Assembly: GCA_000507305.1 (NCBI GenBank)
Contig: DF239408.1
Location: 62,001 to 126,000 of the forward strand
DNA from: Breviolum minutum Mf 1.05b.01
Taxonomy: Eukaryota > Sar > Dinophyceae > Suessiales > Symbiodiniaceae
Direction of reading: 5' to 3'
Length of the DNA: 64,000 bases
Numbering within the stretch: the stretch's first letter is position 1; each line of letters starts with the position of its first letter. The notes below the pieces were generated by a model. It saw only the letters and a program-made list of their open reading frames with translations. It searched no databases and was not told where the DNA came from. The translations under genes were made by a program, and so were the position numbers. Below, piece by piece: positions 21,896-32,957 of the stretch.

Positions 21896-22023
21896 TACTG
21901 TTGAGGGTTCAGAAATCCGCCGTTCACCAGTTGCGGTTGCTAGTTTTTTTTCATTATTTGCGAGGTTCTATATGTTTTTCACATCCCAGGTGGTGATCGC
22001 CGGATTTCTGCACCATCAACAGT
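21896..22023. repeat. Family C element, second arrangement
   Basis: TACTGTTGAGGGTTCAGAAATC at the left and GCCGGATTTCTGCACCATCA at the right, ending ACAGTA. Both arms carry the TTCAGAAATCC/GGATTTCTG form, unlike copies with TTCTTCC in one arm. Confidence 0.75.
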
Positions 22024-22336
22024 ATGAAGGAGGCATCCAAAAAAGATTCAACACAACCTGTTTTGTTCTGACTCAACCAATGGCTTACCTTTAAACTTTT
22101 GGGAAATGATAAGTAGTTAGTAGGACAATTGCAGATAATTGCAGCTTAAACCTTTGATTTCATGATCCCAAATTGAGCAATGAAAAAAAACTGGTTCTTT
22201 GGTGTAGTATAAATAGGGGATTATACTACGTACATATACTACTCCATTTGTACAGGGATTATATTTAAACCATTGGAAAAGTAAGGAGGTTGATTTTTTT
22301 CATGGCTGCTGGTGGTTGAGTTCCCCACTTGACACC

Positions 22337-22398
22337 TTTGGATCGCCCAAAAAGGTGAAGCTCCTTGTAGTCCGCAGGTTGGGTTGTTGTGCCGTTGC
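22337..22398 (-). CDS. Weak exon candidate, minus strand
   Basis: Frame NGTTTQPADYKELHLFGRSK between a GTAG acceptor and a GTGTCA donor. Coding bias extends further upstream, where no acceptor is visible. The plus strand gives a Val/Gly-rich hydrophobic frame instead. Confidence 0.3.
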
Positions 22399-22578
22399 CT
22401 ACGCCGTTGTCGGTTTTGTCGTGGGTTTTTTCCGGTGGGTTTTTCCGTTATTGTTTTGTTTTCGGATTGGATGGAAGGGTAGGGGAATCAAAGATTGGCA
22501 AAAGAAAAGTCGATAGTTAAGGAGAAGAAAGTTTGGTGTTGTTGGTGTTGAAACAAATATTTATAAGTACATTGATGC

Positions 22579-22625
22579 ATATATATATATATATATACAC
22601 TTACTTATGTGTATATATATATATA
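22579..22625. repeat. TA dinucleotide repeat
   Basis: Two runs of (TA)n separated by CACTTACTTATGTG, together a near-palindrome. Confidence 0.85.
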
Positions 22626-23587
22626 ATATTTTTTTTTTGAACATGAAAGGATGGAGTTTTCATGAAAGTGAGGGAAATTCTGAGAAGCGGATGTTGAGAA
22701 CTTAACATTTTGACCATCACAGATTGATGGTATGTTGGTTGCATGTTCATATCTTGGAAACAACAATCTTGGTGATTGTTTTTCCTGTTGATGTGTCCCA
22801 GGAATCATATTTTCCAAGAAATCTTCAACAGGACCCACTGAACAGAACCCGAAGAAACCTGAGTATCTAATAGCTCGATTGCAATTTACTTAGGGGTCCG
22901 TTGGGAAGGTCCCATTCAATTCTTGACGGATATTTGTGAAAGGTGTGATTAGTTGGAGATGCTGTACTGACATTGACGCTCCCTGAAACTAAGAGTTTGT
23001 CCCTGGGTAGCGTAAACTGACATCATCAGTATTGGGGAGTGTATGCATTACTTCCAATCTGAGGTTGTAGTGAATATGTTAGGCGTCCGGGTTCATGAAA
23101 GTCCTATGTTCAAAGAAGCCACGCTTCACTGGATTGTTTTAAGCTTGAGTATTGCGTTCCTAATGAAGTAAGAACCTTGAGCTGATTTGCTGTGGCCGTT
23201 TTGGAGAATCCATCTTGTTGAAGTCATGATTGATGGAGTTGTCATGTTAGTAGCCATGGCAGGTCTTTAGTCTGACAAGCTTTCATGATTGTAAATCCAA
23301 TGCAAATCTGAGTCTGAACATGACAAATAATGGGGTAGAATCTTAAGCACATGTTATGTGTTTGTTTGGGGAACGAAAAGGTAAGATGAAGAACAGATTG
23401 CCAAAGACTTTGAAAATGATATGTGTAGTACATATGTTTCACGAGTATCTTTGGTTCAACTACGGTGATGTGATTTTACCCAGAAAGGTATACAGTAATT
23501 TCATCAAAGTGAGTTCATACAGAGACATGTATCGCTGGGAATCAAAAACAAACTCCCAGCAATGCGCAGATTGTTTAACAATTTCTT

Positions 23588-23666
23588 TCGTTTGCTTAGT
23601 TGGTGGCTTTTTACAGATTCTACCATTGTAAATCACCATCAAACCGCCCGAACAAGCAAATCAGAG
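23588..23666. repeat. Short family I element giving an acceptor
   Basis: CGTTTGCTTAGTTGGTGGC, TTGTAAATCACCATC, ending ACAAGCAAATCAGAG. The final AG starts the exon at 23667. Confidence 0.65.
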
Positions 23667-23866
23667 ATTTTCATAGCTGGATTAGTAGGGTCGCTATTGG
23701 GGTAAAGGCAAAGATTTACTTTGCCCCATGGCCGAAAATGCGCGCACGTGCAGAGAAGGGCTCGGTCGACCGTGGTGCCGTGGAAAATGTCAAGAGTGGT
23801 GTTACTTCTAATGAACGAGGCGGCGCATTGGAAACTCGCAATGTGGAAGTGATCAGTGATCAGCCA
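23667..23866 (+). CDS. Plus-strand exon between family I and family G
   Basis: The frame opens directly after the family I end: FHSWISRVAIGVKAKIYFAP, WPKMRARAEKGSVDRGAVEN, then ERGGALETRNVEVISDQP, ending before GTGGTTG, which belongs to a following family G-like element. Clear codon bias in the second half. Hydrophilic; family unknown. Confidence 0.55.
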
Positions 23867-25498
23867 GTGGTTGTTTTTTTGTATAAATAAGGGATGAAAT
23901 AGTACCCAGTTGTAGGGGGATTATTTCATAACTCATGAGATCAGGATTTTGTCATGAACAAACCAGGAGTTTATGGAATGTCAAGGATCCGGGTTTTTTC
24001 TCTCCACTGCTCAAGTGGTCATGTTTGGGACAAACTGTGTTCTTTCAGCTGACAGTTGTTTAATTTTCATACCCAAAGGAATATGTAGAGAGCAGCTTTC
24101 ACTCCTTGATTTCTCCCAACCGTTTTTGTGATGATATGCATGTCGTTGCCTGATTGGTGTAAAACAAACCTCACAATCACCATTTCAGAATCCAGAGACC
24201 CAATAAACCAACCGGTTTGTCACATGTATTCTACGCGTTTTTTTTGGTAGAAGAAATCGACAAAACCGGTTCGAGGTTGTTTGAGGTACCAAGGTATCAT
24301 GGTAAATCACCAGTAAACCACCATGATGATTATTATGATCATGATATTTCACCATTTTTACATAAATCACCATTATGATCATGATATTATGACATATTTT
24401 TAGATGTTTTACTATTTTCCAGGCATTAGCTGTTGAAAGATGATTATGATGATCGTGATATTTCCTGGAGATTCATCCACATGCCGGGAGGACACTCAAT
24501 GAATGGTCTATTTATCTACATTTATCATGAAAAAAACCAAATGTACGTAAATATACCATACATCGAGCTTTTGAGGAGGTATAAAAATCCATTTGGAACA
24601 GTGATATCCTGCCACCTTATCATAAGCAAATCTTACGTAAGTCGTCAGCAGGACCAAAAAATGCCTTTTTTTCAGTTGATGGAATTTAGTTGAGATACCC
24701 CGTCGTAAAAAAATGCCAAACCTTTGAAACCTCTGGGATCCTGGGGTTGCGTTCCTGATATTTATCAAAGTGGGTTAAGATTCACTTACATATCTTGCAT
24801 AGCTAATATAGCTATGATTTCCAACTTTCAGTGTCTGGTGAAGGTTTGCTTGGTTAGATGTTCCTAGTTTTGGGGGGTTGTTTGGTGGTTTGGTGACTCT
24901 ACAATCTTCTTCAAAAGTTGTTTTATGTTACTTGACCTTTTGTCCCGAGCATGAATTCCAAACCAACAAGGGAGTTAAACCCTTCACGCCTTCGAAGCGA
25001 ACATCCTCATTCGGCTTTAAGAAACATTGTCCTGATTAAAGACAATACATGTCCTCGGGTCTAAACTCCCTTTATGATCTTTATGGCCATATGATAGGGG
25101 GATAAACTCATCAACCCAATAGTAGGGATTTACATGCCCACGATTTCCTATTACAGGTGTGATGACCATCCCAAATATATGGAGCTCAGGCCCTGGCGCA
25201 TATGAGAGCTAGAACATGTATGAGTTAATGGAAGAAATCCGGCGATCACCACCTGGGGATGTATAAAATTCTGTCAAGAATGGGAGTTCAACTACCGTTC
25301 CCTTAACTGGTGAGCCGAATTTCTGAACCATCACAAGTATGTTAGTTTTCTGTGGGGGTATCATTTCGAAAAATCACACAAATTGACTTTAGGAAAGCAG
25401 GACTTTCAAAAGTTCCTTGGGCTTGGTGGTTTGAACGGTTTCTCCCATAGGATCAGGGGGAAACTGTATGATTTTTAATTCCTACATGATCTCATATT
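23867..25498. other. Repeat-filled stretch
   Basis: Family G (23868-24010), ATGATCATGATAT words at 24320-24470, a family A copy (24500-24565) and a family C copy (25226-25341). No exon I can support. Confidence 0.5.
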
Positions 25499-25727
25499 TC
25501 ATTTTTTTAAAGGTATACAAAGATCTACGAAATATATCCTTAGATCCCTATGATATTCACGAATCTCTTTATTGAAGTTTGTGAAATGCTTTTTGGTCAT
25601 TTGAAAACCGAGGAGACAAAGCATTCCAATCGCCTGTCCTTTGAGACTCGGATTGATTTTTGCCAGTCTGATGGCTGGCTGGACGTGGGATTTTAGGTTG
25701 GGTGGGGACACCCCATTGCCAGTAATA
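25499..25727 (-). CDS. Minus-strand terminal exon, possibly membrane transporter tail
   Basis: The preceding intron ends with a family C arm (CATCAACAG) and the frame opens at once: ITGNGVSPPNLKSHVQPAIR, LAKINPSLKGQAIGMLCLLG, TKKHFTNFNKEIREYH, to a TGA at 25499 (or a GTATAC donor shortly before). The order Ile-Arg-Leu, Pro, hydrophobic stretch, then T-K-K and N-K-E-I resembles the C-terminal end of GPH/MFS-type symporters. That is a weak resemblance, not an identification. Confidence 0.55.
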
Positions 25728-25838
25728 CTGTTGATGGAAGAAATCCGGCTAACCACGTGATCGGTATTTTATCCCATGATGTCCAGGGTTTTCTACATTC
25801 CAGGTGGTGATCGCCGGATTTCTGAACCATCAACAGTA
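25726..25838. mobile_element. Family C element forming the 3' end of a minus-strand intron
   Basis: TACTGTTGATGGAAGAAATCC to GGATTTCTGAACCATCAACAG then TA. Read on the minus strand, its last AG is exactly where the exon at 25499-25727 begins. Confidence 0.7.
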
Positions 25839-25875
25839 GTCCGTTCGCCCGGAAGAAAGACAACTCAAGTTCTAG

Positions 25876-26172
25876 GTGTGTCTAAACACTCCTTCTATTC
25901 GTTTGTTTGAGGTGATGGTTTTTGAATGGATTATTCTACCATGTCATGAAAAGCACCATGAAGAATCTCGCCCTGTTTGTGAGTTTTGTTTTAGTTTTAC
26001 AATTATACAAACAACTGATCTCACACAACCCCGATTTTCCCTGCTTCCGAATAAACTGCTGCTACTTGGTCTGCCAAAAGTGAAGTACAAACAACGTGAA
26101 AAAATGAAATTGAAAAAGCAGGGCTTGCCCAAAAAAGAAGCGTTGAAATACCCATCCAAGACGGGGGATTAA
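25876..26172 (+). CDS. ORF of uncertain status
   Basis: A plus-strand open frame ending KMKLKKQGLPKKEALKYPSK then a stop at 26170-26172. The lysine-rich tail looks protein-like, but the opposite strand carries an equally open aromatic-rich frame (GYFNASFLGKPCFFNFIFSR) in line with the minus gene. I cannot choose. Confidence 0.3.
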   Translation: MCLNTPSIRLFEVMVFEWIILPCHEKHHEESRPVCEFCFSFTIIQTTDLTQPRFSLLPNKLLLLGLPKVKYKQREKMKLKKQGLPKKEALKYPSKTGD

Positions 26173-26495
26173 GATGAAGATCCCAACATGGAACTCTACA
26201 TATGGGAAGCCTGATAAACGCTGCGGCATGTTTTGATGCAGTTTCAGTTAGCGCTTTTGGTGACTTTACTTAACTGACCAGATTTTGACATCCAAACAAA
26301 AAGGCACGATTGATTGACAGAGATCACCCCAAATTGGTTTTGTTTGTTTTGCGTAATTTTGACTTTGGGGAGTATTCTTGTTTGCAACCACCTAAACAAA
26401 ATCTAAGATTTTTAATTTTAAACATCGGGAATCTTGTACCAGCTCTGTCAGGGAAGTCTATGCAATCAAACAACTTGATGTTTTCGTTCACCAAC

Positions 26496-26545
26496 CTTCG
26501 AGAAGGAGATCTTCCAAAGCTTCATCAATGTTGAGATTTCATCCA
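26496..26545 (-). CDS. Short minus-strand exon next to a family Q element
   Basis: GTAG acceptor just past the family Q end, then DEISTLMKLWKISFSK up to a GTTGGT donor. High C/G at third positions for such a short piece. Likely the same gene as 25499-25727 and 27119-27207. Confidence 0.45.
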
Positions 26546-26549
26546 CTAC

Positions 26550-26862
26550 CCTTGGACCCCAAAACCATGGAAAAACTGAAGGTTAGAAATTCCTAAAAAG
26601 AATATGCATTATATCACCCAAAAATGAGGGTTGTGGGTTCCCATGGTAGGATCTATTGGTGGACGATAGATTGTCCCAGATTGTTTGGCTGATTTTCATT
26701 AGGTAATTTAGTACAAAGTGGGCCTCTACCAGTTATGAATGGAGTCAAAATCACGAAAAAAATGGCCGTAAATCAATGGAGAAAGCCTGGAGCGAAATAA
26801 CCCCCTATAAATGGCGCGAAAAGTTCACCTTACTTGCAACTGGTTTTTAGGCCCAGTTTGTA
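26550..26862. repeat. Family Q and family D elements
   Basis: 26550-26645: CCCTTGGACCCCAAAACC to GGGTTGTGGGTTCCCATGG, the same ends as copies at 32231 and 40362. 26712-26862: ACAAAGTGGGCCTCTACCAG to GGTTTTTAGGCCCAGTTTGT (family D). Confidence 0.65.
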
Positions 26863-27118
26863 TATCTACCACCAGCCCCAATGGATTCCTCACAGCCTAA
26901 CTAGTTCACATGAAGCATGTGGCCAAAACCCCCTGTTTTTGATATGTGTGTGTAAAAGCCAGTGATCCAAAATCCAGGTCGAATTGATTTTTTTTTTTTG
27001 GGGGGGGGGGTATTTTGTTTGGAATCCACATCTCGATTCAAGTCTAATACGAGAATGGATTCGAAATTTAGTCACATCCCCCAATTATATAGATCAGAAA
27101 AATGCCATACACCATGAC

Positions 27119-27207
27119 TTCAGGATACCCCAAAACCAACCAGCATTTTTCAAGTTTTTGGTGAAGCGCTTTCCAATCCACCACCGAGGTGGTCACGAGT
27201 TGCTTGG
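27119..27207 (-). CDS. Minus-strand internal exon
   Basis: Long pyrimidine-rich acceptor (CCCACTTTTCACCACCGAG), then KQLVTTSVVDWKALHQKLEK and CWLVLGYPE up to a GTCATG donor. Good codon bias and strong splice context make this one of the best minus-strand calls. Family unknown. Confidence 0.6.
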
Positions 27208-27692
27208 CTCGGTGGTGAAAAGTGGGAAAAAGTGGGAGAAAGATGGATGAAACATGGATGTTTCATGGTGGTACCCCCATTTCACACCCCAAGTGCTGAT
27301 CATTTTTATCTGGAACACCCCATGGTTGTTGGGGAAACCCAGCATTTTAGGAGTTGCCCCCACAATCCCCACATGATGATAAAAACACACATTTCACATC
27401 CATGCTCTTACTCAGCCATTGGCTAACTTTTCAACTTTTGGGGATCCCATATTTGGTAGGAAAAATAAGTGTTTCAACTTTCGTTTCATGGTCCTTGGGC
27501 TGGGTAAGTGTTGTGTAACCTTCCGTTTGACCCTGGTAAATGTATGGGAAAAGAATCATCACTATGTCGCTCTCCGGGAGCTTGATTAACCTTCATGGAA
27601 TCAACTGGTTTTCCAGTGGGAATGGGCAGGACCCAACATCTATACAACGTCATGGAGAATGGAAAACACAAATCCAATGATGTTCAACAATC

Positions 27693-27783
27693 CAGGTGAT
27701 TCAAAGTTAACCTTTGATCCCCTAGTTGGAGGTCACTTAGCCCTTGAAAGGGTCACGTTTTCACCATCCCAAAATGGTCACAA
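27693..27783. repeat. Family O element
   Basis: GTGATTCAAAGTTAACCTTTG at the left with GGAGGTCACTTAGCCC and GTTTTCACCATCCC. The right terminal arm is reduced to GGTCAC. Confidence 0.6.
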
Positions 27784-28300
27784 AGAATTGCCAGGATGAT
27801 CATGATGTTTATGTTTATTGAAGTACTGCATAAAAAATCCCTTTTGAATCCGGTAGTCATGCCAGTGCAACAGTTTACAGTAGCTACTCTGCTTCTTGTT
27901 TGCCTCAAAAACACCATGATTTTATCGTGATCCTAACTACCCCGGCAATCGCAGCGTCATTGAACCCAACAATCAACCAACAATATACCCCTCCTCCCGA
28001 AGTTCAACAGCTGGTCCCTGAAAAATGATAGTTGTAGTAGACTTCAGGCCATCTTAGGCCTGGCAAAAATTTCAGGGGTTTTTGCTCTTCAACTTCCAGG
28101 GAGAAACTCGCACCTGAATGAAGCCCTCAGCATATTTTTACATCACAAAATTTGCATCAACCAAATCAACCAACTATAATTAACCTACTATAAAAAAACA
28201 CAAAAAAACATGCAGCTTACATTTCATGATTTTTGCGCCTCTTGTGCTTTTTCAGCCCCCGAGGTCTTGGTTTGATGGTCTTAGCCCTTTGGTCCTTTAC

Positions 28301-28387
28301 AGCTTTCCACCTCCATGGCCATGGCGCAGTTGAGCACGGCTCGCACGGATCCGGCTCACCAGATCCTTCGAGGGTGATTGTCGAGGC
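28301..28387 (-). CDS. GC-rich exon, strand uncertain
   Basis: Minus reading: acceptor ATCACCACCCCAG, donor GTAAAG, with two open frames (SKDLVSRIRASRAQLRHG or STITLEGSGEPDPCEPCS). Plus reading: acceptor GGTCCTTTACAG and frame FHLHGHGAVEHGSHGSGSPD. Minus preferred because its donor is canonical and neighbouring exons are minus. Confidence 0.4.
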
Positions 28388-28950
28388 CTGGGGTGGTGAT
28401 CCACCACAAGCAGCGCAGAAGCAACGACCTTTACTACGACCGTTGGATGAGAGTTCCTTGGGTTTGAACCAAAAAAAACGGAACGGTTTCGGTTTTTGGG
28501 AATTATCCCCCAACCAAAATGCCAATTGAGTCACAAATGAAGGAGTTTAGGTTGGGATTCCCGAGCCTAAAAATGGGAAAAAAAAGAACATCGTGGTGAC
28601 GATTGCATCCTGGGGTGGGGGGGTGGTACTGTAGTAGTTTCAAGGTTTGGGTTTTTGGGAACTAGCGATTTGCTGGTGCTCTCACGGAAGGGACTGAGCA
28701 TAGTTTCGTTTAAATAAACAATGATATTCTGAAATACACCATGTACCCCTACCTATGACAAGTCCCATGTATAGGTACGGTACCGTATGTTGTTGGTTTG
28801 GGGGGGTTGTCCTTTGAAATAGGTTGGATCTGCCCCCCACCTACCAGGATGACACTACATTTTTAGGCTCCGGAATCCTGGACTAAAGCTTTATTTGTGA
28901 CTGACATCCTGGTTGGGGGGGTCGATCCATTCCGCGGGTGTGTTTTCCAG

Positions 28951-29006
28951 GTCATCGCCGTCGCGATCGCTTTAAGAATCATCTTCCCAAGGAAGAACAA
29001 CCTAAG
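28951..29006 (+). CDS. Small exon candidate, strand uncertain
   Basis: Plus: acceptor TGTGTTTTCCAG, donor GTGCAT, peptide VIAVAIALRIIFPRKNNL, a hydrophobic helix followed by basic residues. Minus: LFFLGKMILKAIATAMTW after an equally pyrimidine-rich acceptor. Either way it looks like a membrane segment. Confidence 0.35.
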
Positions 29007-29494
29007 GTGCATCCATCGCCAAAAAAGAAAAGACCTTCCAGTAAACCAACATAGCTGGCTGGAAATTTCCTCGTTTATTCCTGGTAAAAACCCATCAAAA
29101 TGAGTGGATTTTCCATGATGTGTTAGTTTACCGGAGTGTGCCCTTAAGACGTTTGGGTGACGATTTTGAAACGGATGTCGGCTTTTTTGGGTTTCACTTC
29201 GAGAGTTTTGGGGAAGATAGAGCCAATCTCGCGAATACGGTATATCTTTGAAAGGGGTGTTTAAAACCGCCATTACTGCAGTTTTGTGGGATTGAAGATT
29301 TGTCGCGTGTTGGATTTTTAGTCAATGATTCCATAAAAATCATATTTTGCGTCAACAGTTTCCCGTCATTCCAAATTCCTTTGTTGAAGAAACGGGGAAT
29401 TTCATGATCACGGAAGCCTTGTACAAAAGAAGCGTCACAACTACACAATCTGGAGGTAAGTCAAGAACTTGGCTATGGTAATGGTAGTGTATAT

Positions 29495-29584
29495 CCCATA
29501 GGATCCATGTATGGTATATTTACCTACATTTACCATACAAATCAACCAAATGTAGGTAAATATACCATACATGGATCCTGTGGG
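29495..29584. mobile_element. Intact family A element
   Basis: A near-perfect 90-bp palindrome: CCCATAGGATCCATGTATGG, TATATTTACCTACATTTACC, a short loop, then the inverse ending ATGGATCCTGTGGG. The arms would form one long hairpin. Used as the reference copy for family A. Confidence 0.85.
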
Positions 29585-29662
29585 TTTGGTTATAGTTATA
29601 ATTGGTAGGTACTTTCAGGGCATTTTCAGGGCAATGGTAATGTATAGGTGTAATTGGTAGGT

Positions 29663-29801
29663 ACTTGGAGGATCACCCCACAGAGTAAGTGGTTAGTCAA
29701 GGGGAGTTACAAGCCATTTTTAACTAGACTAACTGTACTTAGGGGAGTTAGGATCACCATGGTTATTAACCACTGAAACTAAATGGGATGATCCTCCAAG
29801 T
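29663..29801. mobile_element. Family B element
   Basis: ACTTGGAGGATCACCCCACA then GTAAGTGG at the left; TTATTAACCAC and GGGATGATCCTCCAAG at the right. The central unit TTAGGATCACCATGG recurs in the copy at 33091. Confidence 0.75.
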
Positions 29802-30135
29802 ATGTATATATTGGGGCATGCCTACACATTGCCTACTCAGTGTAACACTGGGAAAAATTATCACTGTTTTGCTATGGAATCCACTGTGAACCCGTGGGAA
29901 TGGGCAGGACCCAATATATCTACATAAAGTGTGTAACTACCCGAGTTTTGTCATATGTCAAAACAATTCATTGGAAGAAAGGGAGGTTTTGTTCATTTTT
30001 TGCAACTTGAGGTTTTAGGACGGCATGAAAGTTGCTTTTTCGCATCAGTTGGTAAATCAGCCGGATTTCTGAACTATCAACAGGATGCATCATTCCTGAA
30101 GGGTGAATAAAACAGACGGATAAAAACCCTGCGAA

Positions 30136-30270
30136 ACTTGGAGGATCATCCCATAAAGTGGTGAATAACCCTGGTTTCTTTTCGTCCCCTAAAGTAGGGT
30201 TAGTCTAGGTATGGCGGAAGTAACCCCCCTTAACTAACGATGTATCCTAGCTGGGATGATCCTCCGAAGT
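30136..30270. repeat. Family B element
   Basis: ACTTGGAGGATCATCCCATA at the left, CTGGGATGATCCTCCGAAGT at the right. It lies just upstream of a family C right arm (30273-30292) that precedes the exon at 30293. Confidence 0.7.
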
Positions 30271-30292
30271 AGCCGGATTTCTGAACCAACAG

Positions 30293-30402
30293 TTGGCATC
30301 CATGTTGGTGCCTCGTTGTGTGTCCAGGCGCCAGCCGTAGCCATGCCAGAAACCGTGGCAGCAGGCGTTGTATGGATAGGAATGGCTTTGTTTGAAGGAC
30401 AG
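30293..30402 (+). CDS. Plus-strand exon with consensus donor
   Basis: From a family C-derived acceptor (CTGAACCAACAG) to GGACAG|GTAAGC. Peptide GIHVGASLCVQAPAVAMPET then VAAGVVWIGMALFEGQ, small-residue rich and hydrophobic, possibly membrane. The minus strand is also open, with poorer splice sites. It is isolated among minus-strand exons, so its gene is unknown. Confidence 0.4.
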
Positions 30403-30627
30403 GTAAGCAGGGACCCCACAGGGACCTTGGTTGCTTGGACCATATGATAGGTTTAACTACCCAGATATATCATGAACAGTCGACAAGCTCCACCTTAAGG
30501 TACCCCCATCAATTGAAAATATCATTCAAATACGTAAGGATTCAGAAGTGTCAATGGCATCATGGGGCGGGGGCTTGTACAAGATATATAGACATATGGT
30601 TTTGTTCATATGTATAAATAATTATCA

Positions 30628-30668
30628 ATGTATATATATATATATACATATGTGTGTGTGTGTGCGTA
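30628..30668. repeat. TA/TG dinucleotide repeat
   Basis: (TA)n passing into (TG)n between TATCAATG and TGCGTAGATGG. Confidence 0.85.
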
Positions 30669-30850
30669 GATGGATTTACAGATACATACATCTATATAAA
30701 TGCATTTTGAAGTATACATTTACGCCTCTGATTTCAATACCGGCAAATTAGATTTATATATTCATGTATTTATTATATTCACACATTCACAAATATGCAT
30801 ATGTATAATTATTTGCATATACATACAGATCATATCTATCTACATACATA

Positions 30851-30957
30851 CCCAGAGGATCCATGGGACTGGTATATTTACCCACATGTAGCATACAAAT
30901 CAACGAAACTCATGTAGGTAAATAATATACCATACCAGTCCCAATGGATCTTATGGA
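30851..30957. mobile_element. Family A element, second subtype
   Basis: Arms carry CCATGGGACTGGTATATTTA and its inverse ATACCAGTCCCAATGG, the GGGACTGG subtype also present at 37180 and 45107. Confidence 0.8.
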
Positions 30958-31100
30958 TGGGATATCTATCTACATCCATCCATCCACAAATTCCCCAAGA
31001 GTTGGAACTTTCCCAACAAAAACTGCGAAAAAGGTCCAGTTGTGAGTCCTCGCACTTTTCCACGCGCCAGTTGGAAGCCTCAGCTTGGTACATCTTTGAC

Positions 31101-31213
31101 CCTCCCTGAAACTAAGATGTGGCGCCCCTAAAAAATGGTGGAAACTCCAATAGGAATCTCCTTTTCCAGGGGTCTATTTTCAGGGGCGAACCGTTAGTTT
31201 AGAGGAGTGTACG
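31101..31213. repeat. Family F element
   Basis: ACCCTCCCTGAAACTAAGATG at the left and GGGGCGAACCGTTAGTTTAG at the right, about 110 bp. Confidence 0.7.
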
Positions 31214-31916
31214 TACATAGAATGGTGGGTTTTGATGGTAAATGGAGATGAATTTGCAAAGTACACATGGAATCGATGAGTTTGGATAATTCTTTTTTGA
31301 ATCGGAATTGTTGATTTGGTGGATTATTATGGTAAATGTAAATGTTTACAGAACTTACATGGATCCTATGGGATGATTTGAGTCAGGCATTGTTTGTATC
31401 CAAGAAGAATGGTTTCTGTGCGGTAGTGACATGGAAGCTATAGGAGAACAATAAATATCAGAGATACTGGACATCCAGATGTTTTATGTTTGCAATTTGG
31501 ATCGAAGGGGTGGATGGCCGTTTTCAAAAAGTTGCAACTCTCGAAGGGCCGGATTTGGAAATACCCAATGTTTGTTTAAGATGCCCTAATATGAATGCAA
31601 GATACTCTCCTTACAATCAGGGAGAAAGACATGAAAAATTCTTCATCGGAAGCCATGTCAAGCAAGAAGTGGAGTGAAAAGTCTTGGGGGACACATTGAT
31701 GCCGAGTGACCTCCTTTGAAGGGCCGATGCCAACTTTATGCTTTAAGGGGCGATGTTGGCTGAGTTTGTCCCCCGGACCCTCTAAATTGTCGAGGAAGCT
31801 GCCTACTTGAGTCGGGCTACCTTCATCAGGTTGGAATTGGTATCCATTCGACAACGAAGTTCGGATTGGATGGGTGGTGCCAGAGGTTTGTTTGCATTGC
31901 AGCCCGAAACTTGCAG

Positions 31917-32154
31917 ACCTGGAATTCCGTGCACCTGGGTGTGAAGCGATGTTCCTGTTGCGGTTCCACTGATCACCGCATCGAGAGTTGTCCTTTTCCT
32001 GGAGCCGAAAAGATTCGACAGTTGACTCGCAAAGTGAACGTCCTGACAGTTGGTCGTCCACAGAACAAGGTTCTTCGGACAGAACACATGGACGAAAAAA
32101 TCAATGGCTGCGAAGGCAGGAGCACCGAAAGCATCCGCGGTGCCAGCAAATGCA
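31917..32154 (+). CDS. CCHC zinc-knuckle protein fragment
   Basis: After CTTGCAG the frame reads TWNSVHLGVKRCSCCGSTDH then RIESCPFPGAEKIRQLTRKV. C-x2-C-x4-H-x4-C is visible (CSCCGSTDHRIESC), a nucleic-acid-binding zinc knuckle as found in retroelement and other RNA/DNA-binding proteins. The frame runs to a consensus GTAAGT donor at 32155. From about 32110 another frame (AAKAGAPKASAVPANAVSEI, then VDAAEQVVKDQGLQVEMVEV) looks more coding, so a frameshift may be present. A 161-codon minus-strand frame overlaps but has weak codon use. Could be a decayed mobile-element gene. Confidence 0.55.
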
Positions 32155-32230
32155 GTAAGTGAAATATCTGTGGACGCTGCAGAGCAAGTGGTCAAGGATC
32201 AAGGACTTCAAGTTGAAATGGTAGAGGTGC

Positions 32231-32338
32231 TTGTGCCCTTGGACCCCAAAACCAAGAAAAATGATGAAAAATGAAGGTTTTAAACCCCCAATATATGGGT
32301 TATAACCTCTAAAAATGAAGGTTTTGGGTTCCCATCCT
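32231..32338. repeat. Family Q element
   Basis: CCCTTGGACCCCAAAACCAAG to AAGGTTTTGGGTTCCCATC. The middle has inverted AATGAAGGTTTTAAACCCCC and GGGTTATAACC. Confidence 0.7.
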
Positions 32339-32957
32339 GATCTAGGCGTTATGTTACACACGGTTTCAGAGGGGATGATTGCAATTCATCTGTAGGAACG
32401 CCCTATGAGCCAATGAGTTTAGTAGATGTATTTGTCAAAATTTTGCTTGGGCTGTCCCCCTTCCCAATAATAAATTGCGTTGATTCAGGTTTTAAAAATC
32501 ATAGAAATTTGCCCAGATAGTCGCCCTTTCCGGATTGAAGGGTTTTGGGAATTTAGAAATTTTGAGAAATGGATGAGTTCAGTTTGGTTTTATTTGAAGC
32601 CAACTGCCTTGTTAAAATGGCGACCTGGTGGTTTCCAAGATGTTTTTTTTGCGGGTGATTTGTTTTTTGCATTACACCGTTACAAAAGTTGTGCGAGTCA
32701 GATGAGTTTATGTACAATGTGACAAGGTGCATGAGTGTTATGAACAAACGGCGTTTGGGAGAGTTTTACCTCCAATTTATTTAGATTGCGTAAGATTTGT
32801 TTAGATTCACTTTCCCTGATTTCACCTTTAGCCATCACTTAGTGAGAATCAGACGCATTTCAACGTTTGTTTTTGGGGAGATTTCATTTTAAGGTCTTGG
32901 AAAAGACAACATTAAAGCTAAAGCTTGAATCAGCAACTTGGAATTAGCAACTAAGAC

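Noticed and set aside
31576-32061. 161-codon minus-strand ORF
   Set aside because: It overlaps the zinc-knuckle exon; codon use is poor and the plus strand has a defined metal-binding motif and a consensus donor.
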